Shown here: piece after piece, positions 6,756-15,700 of the stretch
Layout of the letters: each line of letters starts with the position of its first letter
Position numbering within the stretch: position 1 is the stretch's first letter
Source of the DNA: CAZMOK01 sp964567785
GTDB taxonomy: Bacteria > Bacteroidota > Bacteroidia > Bacteroidales > JAGOPY01
Length of the DNA: 19,514 bases
Reading direction: 5' to 3'
Assembly (NCBI GenBank): GCA_964567785.1
Contig: CAZMOK010000051.1
Location: 1 to 19,514 of the forward strand
The notes under the pieces: model-generated
Database searches by the model: none
The model's input: the letters and a program-made list of their open reading frames with translations, nothing else
Told to the model about the DNA's origin: nothing
Translations under genes and position numbers: made by a program

Positions 6756-7570
6756 TTGAATTGATAATCAATTGAAGTACAAGGCATTGTGCCAAGCTTG
6801 TCGTGCATGGTGAAAGCCAGGCTGATGCTTAGACTGTTCAGGTCGAGGCTCAGTCCGCCACTTACCTGGAAGGGATAAACCTGTATCCCGAAACGCAGGG
6901 TCATTTTTCTGATCACGTCCATTTCTGTACCCAGGCGGAAAGCAGCAGGGTAGGGGAATTTTTTATGATATTCGGCGAGCAGGAGGATGTTCTCGACCGG
7001 CTCGTAGCTCATTCCGGCCGCAAATTCGCAGGCTATCAGCCCTGCCTTCTCCCAGGCAGCCTTAGCGGGGAATGGATTGGAGATATGAAAGCCCGAGCTG
7101 AGTTTTTCGCTGATCGAAAGTGCCATTCCTATCGTATATGAGAAGGAATGGCTGTAAATGCTCTTTTCCCGGGTGGCAAAATGCACATAACCAATCGATA
7201 CACCCGAACAGAACCTTTCATGAAGCCTGATGCCGGTGGAGACCAGGACAAGGTGGTTCTGCAGGCTGCTGAAGCCATAATTCCGGTATGAGATCCCGAT
7301 TGCCGATCTCTTCACGGGTACCAGGAGTGCTGCCGTAGACTGGGAAAGACCTTTGATCAGCAGGTACCTGTTATGCGATAGGCCAACCGTAAAGCTCTCA
7401 ATGCCAGTTATAAGCGCCGGATTGTGGTTAACGGCCCACAACCCGGGTACAATTGTGCTTATATTTGCAAGGCCCGCCGATCGGGCATCAGGCTGTCCGG
7501 GAAACAGGCCCGGGCTGCAAAGGGCGCTTTTAACGGACAAAGCCAGTAGTGCTATGATCAATGTTTTCAC
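6752..7570 (-). CDS. PorV/PorQ-like outer-membrane beta-barrel protein
   Basis: This is a 272-residue secreted protein with a signal peptide of about 18 residues (ending ALCSP). Its mature start, PDARSAGLANIST followed by WAVNHNPALIT, matches the opening of PorV/PorQ-type and related FadL-like barrels, where a glycine-alanine rich strand precedes an NPA motif. The remainder reads as alternating short strands with glycine turns, such as YRNYGFSS and LRFGIQVYPFQVSGGLSLDL. It is shorter than a typical PorV, and no other T9SS core gene is nearby, so I would not call it porV itself. It is the first gene of a two-gene operon, overlapping the next by four bases (ATGA). The 89 bases upstream are shared with the divergent DUF2461 gene. 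Function beyond outer-membrane location is unknown. Confidence 0.72.
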   Translation of the reverse strand: MKTLIIALLALSVKSALCSPGLFPGQPDARSAGLANISTIVPGLWAVNHNPALITGIESFTVGLSHNRYLLIKGLSQSTAALLVPVKRSAIGISYRNYGFSSLQNHLVLVSTGIRLHERFCSGVSIGYVHFATREKSIYSHSFSYTIGMALSISEKLSSGFHISNPFPAKAAWEKAGLIACEFAAGMSYEPVENILLLAEYHKKFPYPAAFRLGTEMDVIRKMTLRFGIQVYPFQVSGGLSLDLNSLSISLAFTMHDKLGTMPCTSIDYQFK

Positions 7571-7659
7571 AACCTCGTTTTGATGGTTTCCTGATTACTT
7601 CAGGTTGATTTATCGGCGGGAGGGCAAAAAATACCTGTTCAATTTAAAATATTTTTCAA

Positions 7660-8316
7660 ATGGTTGATCCTAAGATAGTTGAGTTTCTTTCCTCCTTAAG
7701 GGAGAATAACAACCGCGACTGGTTCAATGAGCATAAAAAGGAATACAAGGATGCGAAGGCGTCTTTTGATGAGTTTGTGAACCGTCTGATCCCGGGATTG
7801 CGGGAGTTCGACAGCAGTATCGACATGATCACTGCAAAGGACTGCACATTCCGGATCTACAGGGATGTAAGGTTTTCGAAAGATAAATCCCCGTATAAGA
7901 CCAATATGGGCGCTTACATTGCCAGGGGAGGCAGGAAATCCCAGTTTGCGGGATATTATCTGCATGTTGAGCCGGGGCAGTCGTTCCTGGCTGGCGGGAT
8001 GTACATGCCCCCTTCCGATACGCTCAAAAAGATCAGGCAGGAGATCTATGAAAACATCGATGAATTCAGGGAGATCATCAATAAGGGGAGCTTTGTGAAG
8101 ACCTTTGGCAGTTTTATGAGCCACGACAAGTTGAAGAACCCTCCGAAAGGATTTGACAAGGATTGGCCCGACATCGACCTGTTGAAATATAAAAGCTATG
8201 CTGTGATGCATAATGTGGATGACGAAATGCTGTTTTCACCCGGATTTTTGGAATATTCTCTCACTGTTTACCGGGAATTGTACCCTTTGAACTGTTTTTT
8301 TAACGATATTATTTAA
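7660..8316 (+). CDS. DUF2461 family protein
   Basis: The 218-residue product matches the DUF2461 (TIGR02453) family in length and signature. The N-terminus has the LRENNNRDWFNEHKKEY block (about residues 13-29). The centre has FRIYRDVRFSKDKSPYKTN (about 65-83), followed by GAYIARGG, and then a YYLHVEPGQSFLAGGMY strand block. No signal peptide or membrane segment is visible. The family is widespread in bacteria and fungi but has no established biochemical role. The gene diverges from the barrel/helix-hairpin-helix operon across 89 bases and is followed by 630 bases without a protein gene. Identification of the family is firm; function is not known. Confidence 0.92.
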   Translation: MVDPKIVEFLSSLRENNNRDWFNEHKKEYKDAKASFDEFVNRLIPGLREFDSSIDMITAKDCTFRIYRDVRFSKDKSPYKTNMGAYIARGGRKSQFAGYYLHVEPGQSFLAGGMYMPPSDTLKKIRQEIYENIDEFREIINKGSFVKTFGSFMSHDKLKNPPKGFDKDWPDIDLLKYKSYAVMHNVDDEMLFSPGFLEYSLTVYRELYPLNCFFNDII

Positions 8317-8457
8317 CACGAAATTAACAAGTACCGGGTTTAGGGTAATGCACGGCTGGCAATACGAATATTCAATCAAAGCCATCAAATGTTCATAAGA
8401 TGTTAATAGTTATCATGCCGAAAACTTAAAAAATTCCACCGAAAACTGATTTTGGTA

Positions 8458-8488
8458 TTGCCCATATGTTATATTTGCCTTATCTTTG
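8458..8488 (+). promoter_or_regulatory. Bacteroidota-type promoter for the small RNA
   Basis: TTG at 8458-8460 and TATCTTTG at 8481-8488 are separated by 20 bases, an excellent fit to the Bacteroidota -33/-7 promoter pattern (TTG, 19-21 bases, TAnnTTTG). A second -7-like TATATTTG overlaps at 8470-8477. No open reading frame starts downstream; instead a structured region and terminator follow, so the product is probably a short RNA starting near 8491-8496. Confidence 0.7.
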
Positions 8489-8490
8489 TT

Positions 8491-8634
8491 TATGAATTAA
8501 TTGGTTAATTATTTCCGCTCTATGTAGGACTCCTGCAGGTTTGGTTTCAAAAATGAAAAGCAGGGGTCTGACTCTCACCTCAAACTAGTAAGACTTGGCA
8601 AAAGCAACCCCCTCCTCGAGGGGGTTGTTTTTTT
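8491..8634 (+). ncRNA. Candidate structured small RNA, about 140 nt, unassigned
   Basis: The region lies between a consensus promoter and a perfect terminator and has no credible reading frame. It contains a 10-base stem (8527-8536 with 8560-8569, one or two wobbles) enclosing a second hairpin (TTTCA 8545-8549 with TGAAA 8554-8558, AAAA loop). GTTTG just inside the outer stem (8539-8543 region) can also pair with CAAAC at 8581-8585, so an alternative fold or pseudoknot is possible. An unpaired segment of about 35 bases leads to the terminator. Size, setting and structure would fit a regulatory RNA; a 6S-type RNA is one possibility but I do not recognise its diagnostic elements. It could also be the tail of a longer transcript from the DUF2461 gene. 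Confidence 0.6.
8605..8634 (+). terminator. Strong intrinsic terminator of the small RNA
   Basis: A perfect 10-base stem, CAACCCCCTC with GAGGGGGTTG, encloses a 3-base loop and is followed by seven T (8628-8634). On the minus strand the same hairpin is followed by CTTTTG, so it could weakly stop transcription arriving from gyrB, about 320 bases upstream on that strand. Confidence 0.9.
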
Positions 8635-8702
8635 ATGGACGGTTTTACTCAAACCTGATACTAATTATCAAAATGATCATGTAAAAGCGGAGAAGCAGAG
8701 GG

Positions 8703-8751
8703 CAATGAACAATGCACAATGCACAATGAACAATGCACAATGAACAATGAA
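8703..8751. repeat. Seven tandem heptamers, CAATGAA/CAATGCA
   Basis: Seven uninterrupted 7-base units begin CAATG and end in AA or CA, in the order AA, CA, CA, AA, CA, AA, AA. The units vary only at position six. It is the first of four adjoining arrays between the small RNA and the gyrB stop codon. Confidence 0.92.
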
Positions 8752-8760
8752 TAACTACTC

Positions 8761-8810
8761 CTTGCTATTTCTTGCTACTTCTTGCTATGTCTAACAATGT
8801 CTTGCTACGA
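8761..8810. repeat. Five tandem decamers, CTTGCTAnnn
   Basis: Five 10-base units follow in phase: CTTGCTATTT, CTTGCTACTT, CTTGCTATGT, CTAACAATGT and CTTGCTACGA. Four share the head CTTGCTA with variable tails; the fourth is divergent but keeps the register. Confidence 0.88.
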
Positions 8811-8821
8811 ATAACAACAAA

Positions 8822-8909
8822 CAATTTAACAATTCCGGCAATTCCGGCAATTGAGATAATTTTGACAATAAAGACAATTTGACAATAGAGACAATAAAAA
8901 CAATTTGAA
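8822..8909. repeat. About ten tandem CAAT-headed nonamers
   Basis: Ten units of mostly 9 bases (two of 8) start with CAAT, or TAAT once, and carry variable five-base tails; two adjacent copies of CAATTCCGG are identical. The unit length differs from the arrays on either side. Confidence 0.85.
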
Positions 8910-8914
8910 AATAT

Positions 8915-8949
8915 AGCCATCAGCCAATAGCTAACAGCCTTCAGCCAAC
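8915..8949. repeat. Five tandem AGCC-type heptamers touching the gyrB stop
   Basis: Five 7-base units, AGCCATC, AGCCAAT, AGCTAAC, AGCCTTC and AGCCAAC, run without a break up to base 8949. The gyrB stop codon occupies 8950-8952, so no base separates array and gene. On the gyrB sense strand this would be the very start of the 3' untranslated region. Confidence 0.88.
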
Positions 8950-10920
8950 CTAAACGTCAATATTCGCGTATTTGGCGTGACTTTCGATAAAGGCCCTTCT
9001 CGGGGGTACCTCATCGCCCATAAGCATGGAGAAGACCCGGTCGGCTTCGGTACCGTTTTCGATGGTTACCTGGCGCAGCGTCCTGAATTCGGGGTTCATG
9101 GTAGTTTCCCAGAGCTGCTCGGCGTTCATTTCACCAAGACCTTTGTAACGCTGGATGTGGATGCCTTTTTCGGTGCCGTTTTCTGACACTTCATTCACAA
9201 ATTCTTGCCTTTCTTCTTCACTCCAGCAGTATTTCACCTTATTTCCCTTTCTGATGAGATATAGCGGGGGAGTTGCAACGTATACATAGCCGTTTTCGAT
9301 CAGCTCCTTCATATACCTGAAGAAGAAAGTGAGGATCAGGGTGGCGATGTGGCTTCCGTCCACGTCGGCATCGGTCATGATTATGATCTTGTGGTACCTG
9401 AGCTTTTCGAGGTTGAGCGCTTTGCTGTCTTCCTCAGTGCCGATGGTGATGCCGAGGGCGGTGAAGATATTTTTGATCTCTTCATTTTCGAAGATCTTGT
9501 GTTGCATAGCTTTTTCCACGTTCAGGATCTTGCCCCTGAGCGGCAGAATGGCCTGAAAACTCCGGTCGCGGCCCTGTTTGGCCGTTCCACCGGCCGAATC
9601 GCCCTCCACGAGGTAGATCTCTGCTTTGGCCGGGTCTCTCTCGGAACAATCGGAAAGTTTACCGGGCAATCCGCTGCCCGACAATACATTTTTCCTCTGA
9701 ACCAGTTCCCTTGCCTTTCGGGCTGCGTGACGTGCCGTGGCAGCCAGGATCACTTTGTTTACGATCGTTTTGGCTTCTTTCGGGTTCTCTTCAAGGTAAT
9801 TTGAAAGATGCTCGCTCACGATCTGGTCAACCGCGCCCATTACTTCGCTGTTGCCCAGCTTGGTCTTTGTCTGGCCTTCGAACTGGGGTTCTGCCACATT
9901 GACGGAAATAATGGCAGTAAGCCCTTCCCGGAAGTCGTCACCACTGATGTCGAACTTGAGCTTGGCCAGCATTCCCGATTTTTCAGCATAGTTTTTAAGT
10001 GTCCTTGTCAGTCCTCTCCTGAATCCTGCGAGGTGTGTGCCTCCTTCGTGAGTGTTGATGTTATTTACATATGCATGGAGGTTTTCGGCAAAGGAAGTAT
10101 TATACTGCAGCGCAATTTCGACGGGGATCTCGTTCTTGTTGCCTTCAAGATGGATCGGTTCGGGCATGAGCGACTCCCTGTTTACATCGAGATAGTTGAG
10201 AAAATCCTTCAATCCTTCTTCGGAATAAAAGGATTCATGCAAATAGTCGCCGTTCCCGTTATCTTCCCTATGCCTTTCATCAGTGATGGATAGTCTGATG
10301 CCTTTGTTGAGGAATGCCAGCTCTCTGAGGCGGGAAGCGAGGATATCAAATTCATATTCTTTAGCTATGAAGATCGAATCATCGGGCTTGAATGTGATCC
10401 TGGTTCCGGTGATGTCTGTTTTGCCGACAACCTTGACCGGCTCCTGGGGTCGTCCGATGTGATATTCCTGCTCATAAATGTTTCCGTTGCGGTGTACTGT
10501 GGCCTTTAAACGGGATGATAGCGCATTTACACAGGAAACACCAACCCCGTGCAATCCGCCCGATACCTTATACGATCCCTTATCGAATTTACCCCCGGCA
10601 TGGAGTACGGTCATTACAACCTCCAGTGCCGAGCGGTTCTCTTTTTCGTGGATGTCGGTGGGGATGCCACGGCCGTTATCTACAACAGTTATCGAATTAT
10701 CTTCATGTATTGTAAGGTCTATTTCATCGCAATAACCTGCCAGCGCTTCGTCGATCGAATTGTCGACCACTTCGTAAACCAGGTGGTGAAGCCCTTTGGT
10801 GCTTACATCACCGATGTACATGGCCGGTCTTTTCCTTACGGCCTCAAGCCCTTCAAGCACCTGGATGTTTTCAGCAGTATAATTTCCCTTAGCTAAAGAG
10901 TTCTTTTCTTCCGACGTCAT
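8950..10920 (-). CDS. gyrB: DNA gyrase subunit B
   Basis: This is a complete 656-residue GyrB, the ATPase subunit that with GyrA introduces negative supercoils. The GHKL ATPase region shows Glu50 and Asn53 in YEVVDNSIDEAL, the DNGRGIP loop at 81-87 and GGLHGVGVS at 121-129; the transducer lysine loop is QTKTKLGN at 350-357. The TOPRIM domain has EGDSAGG at 439-445 and the metal-binding DADVDGSH at 517-524. The tail holds YKGLGEMN near 592-599 and ends without the long insertion found in proteobacterial GyrB. That length and the C-terminal MGDEVPPRRAFIE favour GyrB over ParE. It is the third gene after the TPR and barrel genes on the same strand, 132 bases downstream. A TATTTTTA element (plus-strand 10966-10973) might give it its own promoter. 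Its 3' end abuts the repeat arrays. Confidence 0.96.
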   Translation of the reverse strand: MTSEEKNSLAKGNYTAENIQVLEGLEAVRKRPAMYIGDVSTKGLHHLVYEVVDNSIDEALAGYCDEIDLTIHEDNSITVVDNGRGIPTDIHEKENRSALEVVMTVLHAGGKFDKGSYKVSGGLHGVGVSCVNALSSRLKATVHRNGNIYEQEYHIGRPQEPVKVVGKTDITGTRITFKPDDSIFIAKEYEFDILASRLRELAFLNKGIRLSITDERHREDNGNGDYLHESFYSEEGLKDFLNYLDVNRESLMPEPIHLEGNKNEIPVEIALQYNTSFAENLHAYVNNINTHEGGTHLAGFRRGLTRTLKNYAEKSGMLAKLKFDISGDDFREGLTAIISVNVAEPQFEGQTKTKLGNSEVMGAVDQIVSEHLSNYLEENPKEAKTIVNKVILAATARHAARKARELVQRKNVLSGSGLPGKLSDCSERDPAKAEIYLVEGDSAGGTAKQGRDRSFQAILPLRGKILNVEKAMQHKIFENEEIKNIFTALGITIGTEEDSKALNLEKLRYHKIIIMTDADVDGSHIATLILTFFFRYMKELIENGYVYVATPPLYLIRKGNKVKYCWSEEERQEFVNEVSENGTEKGIHIQRYKGLGEMNAEQLWETTMNPEFRTLRQVTIENGTEADRVFSMLMGDEVPPRRAFIESHAKYANIDV

Positions 10921-11052
10921 ATAGAAATATTTAGATAAATAATTATGTTGTTTTTAAATGACATGTAAAAATACTCAAAAAAGGTATATAAATATCAGAT
11001 AAACAGGGTATTTATTAACAAAAAAAGTTTGAATTCAACACCCCCGTTATGG

Positions 11053-12723
11053 CTAATTTTTAGTGGTAAAAATAACCCCTCCCATCACCTGGAACCCCTG
11101 GACTGGATAATTGTGCCACCGGTGGTATTTTTTATTCAGGATGTTCATGGCGCTGAGGAAAACAGAGAAATTACCTGTTATGTTGTAATCGGCCCCAAGG
11201 TTAAGGTCGAGGTAAGGATCTAGTGATATGTCCGTGTTCCCTTCTTCATAGCCCTTAGCAAAGCGTTCGGCAACATAGTTGACCTCTCCGGAAATGTTCA
11301 GTTTCTCGAGCGGTGAAAATACGATTTCCAGGCCTGTTTCAAATGACGGTTTATGCCAGGCCTTCTCTTCCCTGTCGAGCGAATAGAAGGCCAGGCCTGC
11401 CCTGAGCTTTACAAGAAGCTCTTTCAGTATGTTGACGCCTGCGCCCGCATTTATAGTAAAGACCTGTCCGTCGTCGTAGATGATGGAAAACTGGTTATCG
11501 AGCGCTGTTGCCGTATCTGTGACATAAAAGGGCATATCTTCGAAGTTGAGCGACGAGATCTCGGCATAGAGTTCAAAAAGCCCGGCGCTGGCCCTGGTCC
11601 CGGCGAAAAGCTCGAATTTCTCGTTCGTATTCTTTAATTCGGGCACATTGGTAATGTAAGGATTGATGAAGGAGTGCCTGTAAAATGAGTTCCTCTCCAG
11701 TCCGCCCCTGATCCCGGCATAGATCGACAGGTTATTGTCGATCAGCGACACTTCCCCCCGCAGGTAAGGGTAGAGATGGAACGATGAAGCAGTGTCACCG
11801 GCAAAGAAGGCATTGATCCCTGCCTTCAGCCTGAACTGGTCGTACACGAACTCATAGTAAGGGAAAGCCCTCACCCGGTAAAAGTCCATTCCACCCAGGC
11901 TGTCGTTGAACGACTGGTAATCACCGCCAAGCTCGATCCCGAGTTCTTCCCTGTCGCCCAGGTTGAAAACATCATCCAGGTATGCCAGTGTAATTTCCGT
12001 TTCGGCCAGGAATTCATTTGCCTGGTAGGAATCACCAATATAATTGATGTTCAGGGACACATCATACTTGAAATCCCTTCTTTCGGAATAAATGCTGGCA
12101 AGGCCGATTTTAGCGCCCATTGATGGGAGCGACTGCCTGATATCTTTTTTGTCCACATCCATTGAGGGAAAGCTGTCGGGCTGAAAACCATAGTAATGAA
12201 ATTGCCTGTAATCACCCCTGATACTCGCCGAAAGAGTGCTTTTCCTGAAATGCCTTTTGCCATAACCTTCAAGGTTGATCTTTGCATAACCTCCCGGACC
12301 GTATCCTTCGATGCCCTGGAATGAAGAAATTGCCTCTCCCTTTACACCAAGGGTTTTCTCATCATCCGGCACTGTGTTGGCCGTAAAAAAGAGGTAGGGT
12401 GTGAGGTAATTCCCGAAACCTGCTTTCACCAGGTTCCTGAACTGCCTGCTCTGTAGGTCCCTGGAGGGTCGCCTCGGATCCACAGGGGTAACCTCTATCT
12501 GCGTGCTTACCTTCCGGTCGAGGATGTTGTACTGAAAATCCTTTTCCCTCCTGTCGATATCAGGAAACACAGGCATGAAATTCGATTTGGCAGGGTCCAG
12601 TATGGTCGGCTGGTAGGGTGCAATGATGGTCACCTCTTCATTCCTCTCCTGGGTGAAGGCCGGAATGGAAATACCGGCGAGCAATACTGTGGTTATTATG
12701 ATCTTAGCTGTTTTTTTCAACAT
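11053..12723 (-). CDS. Orphan outer-membrane beta-barrel, TonB-receptor-like
   Basis: The 556-residue product has a signal peptide (about 1-25, ending IPAFTQ), a short conserved N-terminal stretch, EEVTIIAPYQPTILDPAK (about 29-46), and then a long series of amphipathic strands with aromatic girdles, such as YLTPYLFFTANTV and GDYRQFHYYGF. The end, with YNITGNFSVFLSAMNILNKKYHRW and a final beta strand, resembles the last strands of TonB-dependent receptors, but there is no plug domain and the length is short for one. It starts six bases after the stop of the TPR gene, so the pair is one operon. The combination suggests an envelope complex of a periplasmic TPR scaffold and its barrel partner; that is inference, and no substrate can be named. 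Confidence 0.75.
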   Translation of the reverse strand: MLKKTAKIIITTVLLAGISIPAFTQERNEEVTIIAPYQPTILDPAKSNFMPVFPDIDRREKDFQYNILDRKVSTQIEVTPVDPRRPSRDLQSRQFRNLVKAGFGNYLTPYLFFTANTVPDDEKTLGVKGEAISSFQGIEGYGPGGYAKINLEGYGKRHFRKSTLSASIRGDYRQFHYYGFQPDSFPSMDVDKKDIRQSLPSMGAKIGLASIYSERRDFKYDVSLNINYIGDSYQANEFLAETEITLAYLDDVFNLGDREELGIELGGDYQSFNDSLGGMDFYRVRAFPYYEFVYDQFRLKAGINAFFAGDTASSFHLYPYLRGEVSLIDNNLSIYAGIRGGLERNSFYRHSFINPYITNVPELKNTNEKFELFAGTRASAGLFELYAEISSLNFEDMPFYVTDTATALDNQFSIIYDDGQVFTINAGAGVNILKELLVKLRAGLAFYSLDREEKAWHKPSFETGLEIVFSPLEKLNISGEVNYVAERFAKGYEEGNTDISLDPYLDLNLGADYNITGNFSVFLSAMNILNKKYHRWHNYPVQGFQVMGGVIFTTKN

Positions 12724-12729
12724 AAGTTA

Positions 12730-15700
12730 TCATTGGTTTTCATTTTCACCTGTTGCAGGCGCTTGTTCCTGCATGTTCTCCAGCTTTTCAACTTCAGCAA
12801 GCTTCCTGCGTGCCACTTCGCCCAGCTCAGGGCCGGTATAATTGTCGATGATGCTCTGAAGGGTCTGTCTGGCCTGGAAGTAGTTTTCTTTCTTCGTGTA
12901 AATATCTGCCAGCAGGATAAATCCTTTGGCAACCCAGTAGTCGAATGAGCCATACTTATCGGCAAGCTCAAAAATACTTTCCTCCGATTCATCTGTTAGC
13001 CCCTTATTAAACCGTATCAGCGCAATGCGATAATGGGCCTCGGCCGCCCATTCGTTCTGGACGCGTTCCTTTACCTTTTTATACTCTTCGAGCGCTTCAT
13101 CTTCCTTGCCCAGCTCGAACCAGGCTCTGGCAAGGGTTATGTGGACCTCATTCCTGAGCTCGGCGGTTATGGACTCAGAAGTAAGCAGGTCGTTGCCCGC
13201 ATCAATAGCCTCCTGCAGGTTGCCCAGCTTTAGTGCACAGCGCATGAGGCCGCTCCTTGCATAGGCTTTGTTCTCGGGGTAGGAGGCCACTTCTTCCAGT
13301 TCTTCAAAATATGTGACTGCTTTGTTGAATTCCTTCCTGTCGAAGTGCATTCCGGCCACCCTGACCAGAGCCGTTTCAATAAACTGTGCCGATGGTTTTT
13401 CAAGGACTTCCAGGTAGGATTGCAATGCCCTGTCTTTCCTGTCCTGCTTGAAATAACACTCGGCCGAGTAAAAATGGGCATTGGTGCTGTAAAACCCATC
13501 GGGGAAATCATTGAGGTATTTCTCAAAATACCTGGTTGCCTCGCTGCAATTACCCTCCATATATTTCATTTCGGCAACGGAATAAGTCACCGAATCCCTT
13601 TCATTGGCAGTGACATCGGCAAAAGTGAATTGTGAGGCATAATCGTAATATTCGTTCACGTTCCCGGTTTCAACATAGACTTTACGGAGGCTCGAGAGCG
13701 CCTCCTTGGATTCGGCCGAACCCGGGTACTTTTCTATCACACTCTTGAAGGTCTTGATCGCTGCCTGGTTTTCCCCTGCATTGTAATAGATAAGTCCGCT
13801 CCTCATGAGTGCTTTGATGGCCAGGCTGCTTTTCGGGTGCCTCTTCACCAGCTTGTCGAAGTAATCCAGGGCTGAGGGCTGGTCGTTCACGATGAGATAG
13901 GTGGTGGCTATTTCATAAAGGGCATCGTCGTGGTAGATGCTTGACGGAAAACCTCTCTCCAGCATCTTGAGGGTGCTGATCTTTTTATTGAAATTTCCGA
14001 GGGCCCCTTCCGAGGAAGCCTTCTGGAACAGTGCATAGTCAGAACCGCTCTTGCCCAGCTCGGTTGCCCTTTCATAGTTTGAGATGGCAACACCGTATTT
14101 CTTGTTGATGAAATTGGCATCGGCAATCCTGAGGTAGGCCTCCTGTACCAGCCTGGTGTCGGAACTGCCCGCCTCATTGATGAATTTCCTGAAACTGCTG
14201 ACCGCCTGGCTGTATTCCTTTCTTTTAAAATATGAATAGCCCAGGTTGTAATAGGCCGTTGCATACTCCTCTGTTCCCCGGGCTGCCCTGTCGTTGAGGA
14301 AATCATTGAAGTATTTCATGGCGCCCCAGTAATTCTCGAGGCGGTAGAAAGATTCCCCGGTCCAGTACCTGGCCTTGGCCCTGATAACGGGCTCATAGTT
14401 ATAAGAGGAGGCTGTCTTGAAAAGGCTTATCGCCTCATCGAATTTGTTGCTGTTGAACAGTTCGATGCCCCTGAAAAAGGCAATCTGCTGGTACGCTATT
14501 TCAAGCTCGTCTGTTTTGTCCGGTATTTTCTCTATGGAAGCCAGCGCCTCCCCGTAATTGTTTGAATTGAGGTATAGGTCGACCAGCAGGCCGTATGCTT
14601 CATTTTTTCTTTCCGAATAAGGATTTTCTTCCAGGTATTTTTCGAGGAGTGAAACGGCCTCGTTGAAGGTGTTGGATGAGGATTCCACGCTGAGCTTCGC
14701 ATAATTGAAGAGCGATTCCTCCGTCACTTCACGGTCGATGCCGGTTTTGTATGCCGAAAGGAAGGCGTTTCCGGCAAATTTTTTCTGCTCTGTTTCAAGG
14801 TAGCAGATTCCCAGGAAGTAGTAAGATTGCTGCGACAGGGAATCCTCCTGCCCGGTGGCTTTCTGAAAATGGTTGATCGCATTTTCATACTCTTCATTTT
14901 TGAGGTAGGTAAAAGCGATCTGGTAATGTTCCTTCCGGTCGATCGATCTCCTTGAACTCCTGTAATAAGTTTCGAGGTAGGGTAGGGCCTTATCGTACTC
15001 ATTGAACTGAAAGTAGGCATCGCCCACTATCCTCGAAACCTCCGGTTTTGTTTTGTAAGAGGCTTTCTCGACTATTTCCGGACCGTTTTCGAGTATCCTG
15101 TCATAGTTACCGAGGTAATAGTCGATATGCAGCATGTATAGCTGGATCTCTTTGCTGTAGGTCCTGTGGTCCCTGAGTTTGATAAAATAAGATTGTGCCT
15201 CTTCATAATTGCCTTCCAGGTAGGCGATATGGGCCAGGTAATATTCGGCGTCTTCGTTGTATTTCGAATTTGAAGAAGCAGCCTTTTTCAGGTAGGTTTT
15301 GGCTTTCCCCGGCTGGTTCATCTTGAGGTAGCAATAGCCTGTTTTGTAGTAATATTCTGGCAGCCATTCACGGTCGAGCTGTGAGGGCCTCACTTCCCTG
15401 AAGGCGTACATGGCATTGCGGTACCTGCCTTCGTCAAAGTTGATCCTTCCCAGGTAGAAATGGGCTAGCTTACTCTGGGGGTGTTCGGGATAGTCATTGA
15501 TGAAAGCTTCAATCTTTTCAGAAGCATTGTCGTGCTGCAGCTCTGCGTCGCACATGGCGTCGAAGAACCTTGCATCGGCCACCAGTGAGGGGTGTTCGGC
15601 AGGGTCCATTGCGGTGATCTCACCGAATATGGCCTGGGCGCCCGAATACACCTCTTTGTTGAAGAGGTTGACGGCCTGCCTGAAGGCGGCACCGGGGTCC

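Noticed and set aside
8703..8949. CRISPR array
   Set aside because: Units are 7-10 bases without unique spacers of constant length, and no cas genes are nearby.
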